Below, one piece after another: positions 57,401 through 64,000 of a stretch of DNA of 64,000 nt. The stretch spans positions 130,356,375 to 130,420,374 of the forward strand of contig NC_133121.1 of assembly GCF_033568475.1 (NCBI RefSeq), given 5' to 3'. The position numbers were made by a program, and so were the translations under genes. This stretch comes from Henckelia pumila. Taxonomy: Eukaryota; Streptophyta; Magnoliopsida; Lamiales; Gesneriaceae. Under the pieces are notes generated by a model, which worked only from the letters and a program-made list of their open reading frames with translations, made no database searches and was not told the origin of the DNA. Position 1 is the stretch's first letter. The number at the start of each line of letters is the position of its first letter.

Positions 57401-58875
57401 GATAAGGTAGCCTTCCCCGCCAGACTCTAGAGCTCGACAGGCTCTCAAAGCTGATATCAAAGGCATCGGAGGTCGCACTCCCTCACCATAGAAAAACCAG
57501 CTCTCACTCCCCTCCGGATGAAAGCGTACTAATCTCTGATAGCAGTCCACTGAAGCTCGATAGGTAGTCAACATATCTATTCCCAGAATGCAATCAAAGT
57601 CGTCCATCGCCAGGACCATGAGATTCGCTAACAGAATGTTCCCTTCGAACTCTAAAGGGCAACCCATCACTAGACGCTTAGCCAAAGCAGATTGGCCCGT
57701 CGGAGTAAAAACAGACATCACTACGTCTAGTGCAATGCATGGTAACTTATGCCTCTTAACAAAACGTGCAGAAAAGAAGGAATAAGATGCACCAGTGTCA
57801 ATAAGTACAAGAGCAGGTATACCATAAAGCAGAAATGTACCTGCGATGACTTTCTCATTCTCCTCCACTGCCTGATCATGTCTCAGGGCAAACACCTGGC
57901 CAGAAGCTCGTGGCCTCAAATTAGAACTCCCAGCAGGCTGTCCCTGCGACCTCTGCTGTATGGTGGCCTGAGAACCAGATCCTGAACCAGTTCTAGAACC
58001 GCCTCCCCCAGATAGTGAACAATCTCTCCGGATATGACCAGTCTCTCCACAACGGAAACAAGCTCCAGAAGCTCTACGACACTTGTCGGATGGATGGTTC
58101 TTCCCACAGTGATCACACTTGTCCTTCTTACCGAAACGGACAACACCTTCAGAACCAGAGAAAGAAGTAGATCCAGACTTCTTGAAAGATTGGGCACGGG
58201 GACCCAAAGAACTAGCAGGCCTCGACTGAGGGAAAGACCTGTTCCGCCGAATGCTGTCCTCCGCCTGGTGACAACGGCTCACCAAACCCTCGTAGGACAT
58301 GTCGTCGCCAACCGCCACACGGTCATGGATCTCAGGGTTAAGGCCCTGAAGGAATAGATTATACTTCATCCCAGAGCTGTCAGCAATCTCGGGGCAATAG
58401 GATAGCAGATCAAAGAACTTTTGCTGATACTCATCAATAGACATGGCTCCTGTCGCAGACTCAGAAGCTCGCCTGCCTTCGACTGACGGAGTGCAGGAGG
58501 AAAATACAGATTCTGAAAAGCTGTGCGGAACTCGGCCCAGGTGGCCACTCCTCTCGCCGCAACAAAAGGTGCAGAAGTAAACCTCCACCACCTGCGCGCA
58601 CGTCCATCCAGAAGATAACCCAGGATCTCCATCTTCTGCTCCTCGGTGCATTGGAAAGTCTGAAAAGTCGTCTCCATGCGGTCTAACCAATTCTCCGCAT
58701 CCTCCGGAGACTCACCTCCAACTAAGGGCTTAGGACCCATAGCTAAGAATCGACGCACAGTTAAACGCTCGTCGTCATGATGACGATGACGCCGTTCTCG
58801 ACGAGGCTCCCGGTCGGCATCACCCCAACGCCCACCAATACTGCCATGAGAACTCCGGTCGTCACGATCTGTCAT
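54464..58875 (-). pseudogene. Gypsy gag-pol polyprotein with one frameshift and one stop
   Basis: From ATG 58875: gag (retrotransposon gag motif [16 protein letters not shown]), zinc knuckle [14 protein letters not shown], protease (LIDTGASY), reverse transcriptase (catalytic [13 protein letters not shown]), RNase H ([10 protein letters not shown]), integrase (HLGS..CLVCQ zinc region, [16 protein letters not shown]) and a C-terminal chromodomain-like end (EATWELKDRMREDHPELF, stop at 54464). A one-base deletion near 58450 shifts the frame inside gag between LLSLRQ and [13 protein letters not shown] at 55028-55030 after RTPLF replaces a codon that is normally Trp in related elements. Everything else between is open for 1220 codons. 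The element cannot make a full polyprotein on its own. Confidence 0.95.
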
Positions 58876-58950
58876 CTACAAAAGTACCTCACAGTTACCT
58901 TACGCAGAGTCTAAATCCCAAGAATACTATGCATGCTCTGATACCATAAA

Positions 58951-60263
58951 TGTAGTGACCCTTACCCGGATCACCTACTAACAGAACTTAGGCATGCAAT
59001 TAACTTAATTAAACAGATATCAGAATAAAACTGCGGAAACCATAAACGTTATACAATCCCAAGTAAAGGAATCTGTAATTTATCCAAATAATATACAACC
59101 AAATCGAATAGCTGTATCAACCTCAAAACAACAGAAATAAAACCTAGATGAAGCTCCAGCTGACCAACCACTGCCTAGCCCCTCTTGGATCCACCCGCCT
59201 AGTCCAATCGCAAACCTGCCCCATGGAATAGGGTGTCCAGAAACACAGAGTACGAGACGTAAGCATAAAACGCTCAGTACGAGAGTATGAGTATACATGC
59301 ATGCAAAGTGAACTCCCTATAAACTCGAGGTCAAGGATCAGATAACAGAGACAGACCGGGCCCTGGTATGTAGCACGTTGTGCCGTCGCTTCAGGAGGTG
59401 GCTCCCATACCATAATACAATTAGATATGTCGGACCCAAATCGATGGAAGTCCAACCACTAACAGGATAGGAAAAAACCCTACTAACAGATATCTCGAAG
59501 GAGATAGCTCAGTATGCAAATGTATTAAACATAAATCAATGACATATAAACCATGCAGTCACATAATACATGCATACTCAGTCAGGATATCTCGAACAGT
59601 ACTTCCGTACCTCAAAAAAGTGCAAGCTCTACCAACTCTAGGTCCACGCCTATAGTCTGCTCTATACTGCCAAATGATACTATTATCATTAAAGTGCTCT
59701 AAAAGCCTTAACTAAGCTATTGCATACTCCTAAATATTTATAGGAAGCAAAAGCTATACCTTCGTCCGTCGTTAGCCCTTTGATGTCGATGCCTCCAGAA
59801 CTTGGGCACAACTCTGCTACGACTTTCGAACGCTTCGCCGACCGCCGGGTCAAGCCTAGGAAGGCTAGAACAACTCGAATAGACTAGAAAGGAGAGGGAA
59901 ATACTCGGAATTGGCAATTGGAAATGAAGCCCCGGCCCTCTATTTATAGACAACGATCGGAACTTCCGATCCTCGATCGGAACGTCCGAACCTCGATCGG
60001 AACGTCCGATCCTGTCATCGGAGCTTTCGAAGATCCTGATCTGTCACGTGTCAAAATATAACTTGTTGACTTCGGATAGGGGTGATCGAAGCTTCCGATC
60101 CTGATCGGAGCTTCCGATCTAGCCAATCGTCATGCCTGACGTAATATGATCGGAGCTTCCGATCATGTTCGGAACTTTCGAACCTACCTTCGGAGCTTTC
60201 GAACTCTATTCAAGTAATTATGATTAATTCCTTAATTACTGATTTTGGTTACAGGCTACTACA
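58951..60263 (-). repeat. 5' LTR of the gypsy element
   Basis: 1313 bp, TG...CA, with the same internal features as the 3' LTR: palindrome array at about 59955-60200 and TATA box TATAAATAGAGGG at about 59938-59950 on the minus strand. Confidence 0.95.
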
Positions 60264-60783
60264 TTAAACGTCTCGAATCGAAAAATTCCATTTGAAAGGA
60301 GCATGAATATCACTTGTTAAAATCATGGCATGGATTTTATCCACATTTCCACCTCAAAATCTGTTAAGAGGGTGTACTTCGAATTCTGAAAATGTGTACA
60401 AAAACAGCAGCAACGGCAACAACAACTAGTCGAAGCGAGAGAATCTCTCTATCCGCAAGACGAAATTGCCCGTTAACAGTGCTCAACGTTGGCGACAATC
60501 GTCTCTAAGATACAACGACTAACGATCGTGATATAGCAGCACTACAAATATCAAGAACTTCAGCGAACGAAAATAAGTTTTTCAACTTTTCTTTGAGAAA
60601 GTGAGGGAGACATATTTCAGAAATCAGAAATCTGATGTATACATTATCAGATGTTTTTGTATGTATTTTTTGTGTTATAATTATTGTATATATAGGCTTA
60701 TACACGAAACAACATGTTTTAAAGCGTAAGGATGCAACCCATGACAGAAAAAGCCCAGAAAGAGACGTAGGTTTTCAGACTGT

Positions 60784-60972
60784 AGAAGGCACGCTCGGTC
60801 GGTTATTTTTGACCGATCGAGCACCCCTCTTCCGACATACCTACTGTCTCGCTCAAACTATGGTGCGCTCGGTTGGTTAAATTTAGCGGACCGAGCGCCC
60901 AACTTTTATGAAACATTCTGTCTCGGTAGAGGAGGGCCGCGCTCGGTCGGTTGTTTTTAACCGATCGATCGC
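60784..60972. repeat. Three ~73-bp repeats with GCTCGGTCGGTT palindromes
   Basis: Units start near 60787, 60862 and 60937. Each has GCTCGGT(C/T)GGTT, a short A/T loop and an inverted copy (ACCGATCGAGC, GGACCGAGCGC, ACCGATCGATCGC), followed by a spacer like ATTCTGTCTCGG. The spacer-plus-palindrome order matches the array at 47754-47965, so the two LTR families are related here. Confidence 0.85.
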
Positions 60973-61039
60973 ACTCACAAAAATAATAAAATATTATTCT
61001 TGAACCAAATTTTATCCAAAAAGGATAATCGGATCAGAA

Positions 61040-61078
61040 GACCTCGCCTCGCCTCGCCGGCCGGCCGGCCGCGCGCGT
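61040..61078. repeat. GC-rich simple sequence
   Basis: CCTCGCCTCGCCTCGCC is followed by repeated GGCC and GCGC units. This is the most GC-dense stretch outside coding DNA in the window. Confidence 0.85.
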
Positions 61079-61599
61079 GTGTTAGTTTCATCAATTAGCG
61101 TTTTGCCCCTTTACAAAACATCGGTGCCCTTAGGGCCCAATACCATAGTCCAAAGTTGGACTATATAATGTGAACAATACATTGGAAATCTTCCAATGTG
61201 GGATATTGTTTTCCTCCAAATTATTCACCACAATTCAAATTTTTGGGACAAGCAATTCAAATTTTTGAGACAAGCTTTCAAGCTCATTTCTCATTTCTTA
61301 CAAACTTTTGGTACAAGACTTTCAAGCCCATTTATTCATTCAATAATTTCCAACAATATCTAGCTCAATTGCTTTGGTCTATGTAATACTGATACGACAT
61401 ACCTAAGCTACAAACTAATGACATTGAGCTCCCATTTTAAGTCAGTATAGTTTGGAAATGAAATCTCATCATGTGATTGGTTAATAATCAAATATTTATT
61501 ATATTGTTTTCATAACAGAAATGATTGTATATGTTGATGTCATGTTGTCGAAATAATTTTGACAAATAATGATTTAACGTAAAATAAATACTAACTAGT

Positions 61600-62368
61600 A
61601 ACCTGCAAGTCACTCAATCTATCTTAAAGTTGTGGAGTAGTATTGTTATGCGTCACGAGCATTTAGATATCGAATTTGCTTATATTGTTATTTGGTTTAT
61701 TTGGAAGAATAGAAATGATGTAGTTTGGAATGGCAGAAGCAAGGTCGCAACTTATATTTTCCAGTCAGCATTTCAGCTTCTTTCTCAATGGAAGGCAGCA
61801 TCGATGTCGGCGGCTCCTCTTCAGCAAAATCCTCAGCCTGCTCACAATACTATTTGGAAACCTCTACCAGAAAGTCACTTGAAGTGTAATAGAGATGTAG
61901 CGGTGTTTGATGGAGCGGAGTTTATTGGTTTTGGTTGCATTTTGAGAAATTCTCATGGATTGGTAATATATGCTATTTATGGTACTGTGAGGGGGTGTTT
62001 TTCTCCAACTACTGCTGAAGCTATTTGTATTAGAGAGACGCTTAGCTAGATGAAGACCAAAAGCTTTTCTCATGTTTTCGTAGAATTAGATGCTAAAGTG
62101 GTGATTGAGACTTTGAATATTATGGAATCCGACACTTCTAGTTTGGGTCTTATTTTGCAGGATTGCATAATCCTTTCTAAGTATATTCCTTTTTGTAGTT
62201 TTACTTTTGCGTTTAGATCAGCGAATCAGGCGGCTCATGCTTTGGCTAGGAAAGCTGTTTCTTTGACTGATTCGACGAGATGGGTCACTCTGTCTCCTTA
62301 TTTGATTTTTAATGTAATTATTTCGGACTTGGTTTAATATTATCTAGTGTGTGTTTCAAAAAAAAAAA
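61600..62368 (+). mobile_element. 5'-truncated LINE (3' end with RNase H region)
   Basis: It ends in a run of A (62358-62368) and is flanked by the perfect 10-bp duplication ACTAACTAGT (61590-61599, 62369-62378), extendable to 12 of 13. This proves a target-primed insertion. Only the C-terminal part of ORF2 is present, so the element was truncated on arrival and is not autonomous. Confidence 0.9.
61630..62337 (+). pseudogene. LINE ORF2 C-terminal fragment (RNase H-like, RVT_3)
   Basis: Two open pieces in one frame are separated by a single TAG at 62047-62049 (ETLS, stop, MKTKSFSH). The first contains VIWFIWKNRNDVVWNG, the conserved stretch just before the RNase H-like domain of plant non-LTR elements. 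The domain itself has IGFGCILRNSHG, an acidic FVELDAK and NQAAHALARKA. The first catalytic Asp is expected in the CNRDVAVFDG region. In related proteins a Trp often sits at the stop position, so a TGG to TAG change is likely. The natural stop is at 62335-62337. Confidence 0.88.
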
Positions 62369-62378
62369 ACTAACTAGT

Positions 62379-62975
62379 TACTAGCTATGCATGTGCTGAA
62401 AAGCAAGGATAGGAAGATACTATAGTACATTATTTAATACTCGAATGTGCGAGTGTTGGGAAAAAAATATACAAACTTCGAATATAATCAATGATTATAA
62501 AAGCATTGAATCAAATTGTTTGTGTATCGAATAAAATATCACCAAAAGTTATGTTTGTAAAGCAAAAAACTATTAAATACATGCTGGAAAAATATGGTTG
62601 TCAATTTGAGGAGTATGGCTGTCACGGATCACATCCACATGGTTGATGATAAATTAAGGTGTGCAATTAGGGAATTAAAATGGTCAAATGTTGCACTAAT
62701 TTTGAAGCCGAGCACATGGGACAACTAGGATGCACACGAGGGGGCCTCTAATCATGGATTACCTCGGATTAAATTATGATTATATACGAAAATTATTGTA
62801 ATTATTTTTATTTTAAGAAGAATTCGGTGATTTTTAAAGATCATGTGTCTCTCTTCATAATTAGTGTACGTTGAATTGTTTTAAGGATCGTATCTCCTTT
62901 ATTCGTTTCTATTTCAAATTAATTTAATTGTATAAGAAAACAAAATTATGATAAGATAATATTATTATGTGTATA
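62379..62975. other. AT-rich intergenic DNA, nothing supported
   Basis: Mixed to AT-rich sequence without open frames, RNA genes or clear element ends. Confidence 0.5.
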
Positions 62976-63380
62976 TCTTACTATATTATTAAAGTAGAGA
63001 TAATTTAATTAACAAATTAATAAAATTATCAAATAATTGACTAATTTTGAGATAAAATTATGATTATGTCCTAACTTAATTCACAATAAAACAAATATTA
63101 TTAGTTAAACTAGTAATTTTATATGATATTATATTTTCTTAACCATTAGATGTTATCATATTTATCAAAATGACATTAAATTGCAACTTTGATTTTTTTT
63201 TTAATTTACGACGTTTAAGTGATTATTCGTTTATGATCATGCCACCCACATGAAAATACTATATTTTTGTAATTTTTTTTGGTAATTTTATAGTTTATAT
63301 ATAATTTTTTTTCTTTTTCTTAAAAAAACACAAATTTTACAAACACGTGTACGAGAATTGCGCGTGCACGAAAATATTAG
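62976..63380 (+). mobile_element. Helitron-like element (about 405 bp)
   Basis: Begins TCTTACTATATTATTAAAG after an A and ends CGTGCACGAAAATATTAG before a T. The 3' end is preceded by an imperfect hairpin (CACGTGTACG / CGCGTGCACG). The terminal TTAG departs by one base from the CTRR rule. It shares its core with 52501-52900, so both belong to one non-autonomous family. Confidence 0.65.
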
Positions 63381-64000
63381 TAACAATTATGCTACACAAC
63401 TTAGGTGTGTTTGATGACGAGTCAAAAGAATTGCACTCGAACGTAGTCGGAGAAAGCAATAAATAGGGAGCAAAAGGTCTACTTCAAAGTCCAATCAAAC
63501 ATGCTACATGTAGTTACTCGTGCTCGTTATAGGTTAACTATGTGACATGAATTGCGACTCAATTAGTCGCTATGTTTTAGATATTCAAACCTTCATTTGT
63601 TATATGAAAAATTGAACAAGTTGATAAATTTAACAGGACATTATTTATAGTAAAATAGAGGAAATATATGGATGTTATTTATGCCAATGTTTTTCTAAAA
63701 GTATGATATCTTTAAGAATATATATCTATGATTTGATGCACATCTTAAAGTTTAAAACAATTATCTTTTAGATGTAATTAATTTCTAATTAAAGGAATGA
63801 CTTGAAACAAAAAAAAAATATCGATATTATATGTAACAGTTTTTTCATATGTGATATAGCATCATCGAATTTTATGTTAGAATTTAAAATATACATACAA
63901 CAATTTTTCATTGTGATACGAAAATCTAACATGATATAACTTGAATAACTCTCGATGTAACATAAAAAAAAAAATTAAGGCATCCGGGCTTTGGGAGCCC
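63381..64000. other. AT-rich intergenic DNA to the window end
   Basis: No gene or element boundary was recognised. Confidence 0.5.

Larger units (their letters stand above)
53019..60263 (-). mobile_element. Ty3/gypsy LTR retrotransposon (chromovirus-like), nearly complete
   Basis: LTRs at 53019-54330 and 58951-60263 start TGTAGTGA(T/C)CC, end GGCTACTACA, and are flanked by TTAAA (53014-53018, 60264-60268). The minus-strand primer site TGGTATCAGAGCATGC lies four bases inside the 5' LTR, and the purine tract AAGTGGGGGAGAA lies directly before the 3' LTR. One gag-pol frame in the order protease, reverse transcriptase, RNase H, integrase defines gypsy. The LTRs differ by roughly 2-3 percent by eye, so it is older than the Copia element. 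Confidence 0.96.
60269..61355 (-). mobile_element. LTR-like sequence of a second gypsy-type family, boundaries unsure
   Basis: In minus orientation it starts TGTTGGAAATTATTGAATG (plus end ...TTTCCAACA at about 61355), then has inverted pieces such as ACATTGGAA-ATC-TTCCAATGT (61180-61200) and ATAGTCCAA-AG-TTGGACTAT (61146-61165). Next come a palindrome array (60784-60972) and a TATA-like CCTATATATACA near 60690. This is the layout of a plant LTR. The gypsy element at 53019-60263 was inserted in or beside its other end. No target duplication was found. Confidence 0.45.

Noticed and set aside
56881-58357. Several plus-strand open frames of 60-107 codons
   Set aside because: They are antisense to the gypsy gag-pol frame, which carries all expected motifs.

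Overview
The window is nuclear DNA of a flowering plant, most likely a eudicot. It is AT-rich, its genes carry many GT-AG introns, and it is packed with plant LTR retrotransposons, a MULE, Helitrons, MITEs and a LINE fragment. No organelle, bacterial or rRNA/tRNA genes were seen. An asterid/Lamiales-like species is possible from the look of some LTRs, but this is weak inference.

Layout. Positions 1-4500 hold two unrecognised exon-like pieces, a decayed coding-like stretch, a diverged repeat pair, a long-TIR MITE and a Helitron-like element. Positions 4767-13237 (minus) are the nucleoporin gene NUP62, reconstructed in 10 exons. About 250 bp away and divergent is a 17-exon ALC1/CHR10-type SNF2 helicase with a C-terminal macro domain (13487-22586, plus). 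The two share a compact promoter with two site II-like motifs. Positions 23787-29788 hold a 1.32-kb near-perfect direct duplication (a solo LTR plus the start of a 5' leader) on either side of a MULE piece with an intact 755-codon transposase. The right-hand copy is the promoter and leader of an 8-exon alpha/beta-hydrolase gene (29893-34423, plus). A 10-exon, three-KH-domain RNA-binding protein gene follows (35718-40949, plus).

Positions 41000-64000 are a transposon graveyard. A Helitron-like element adjoins a Tnt1-like Copia element (44906-51523, minus) that is broken by a nested 2.08-kb solo LTR. Next come a Copia-like solo LTR (51782-52495), a Helitron-like copy, a Ty3/gypsy chromovirus-like element (53019-60263, minus) with intact LTRs and target-site duplication but a gag frameshift and an integrase stop, an LTR-like stretch, a 5'-truncated LINE tail with a clear target duplication, and another Helitron-like copy.

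The four well-supported host genes are housekeeping-type: nuclear pore, chromatin remodelling, lipid/ester hydrolysis and RNA binding. They do not form an obvious pathway. The most unusual signals are (i) a ~309-bp near-perfect hairpin built of short palindromes in the leader of the MULE, with comparable short-palindrome arrays in three LTR sequences; (ii) the exact duplication around the MULE; and (iii) splice oddities: an 8-nt microexon, a GC-AG intron, and a very short or alternatively placed intron in NUP62. All coordinates of spliced genes were deduced by eye from splice signals and reading-frame continuity; no transcript data were available.
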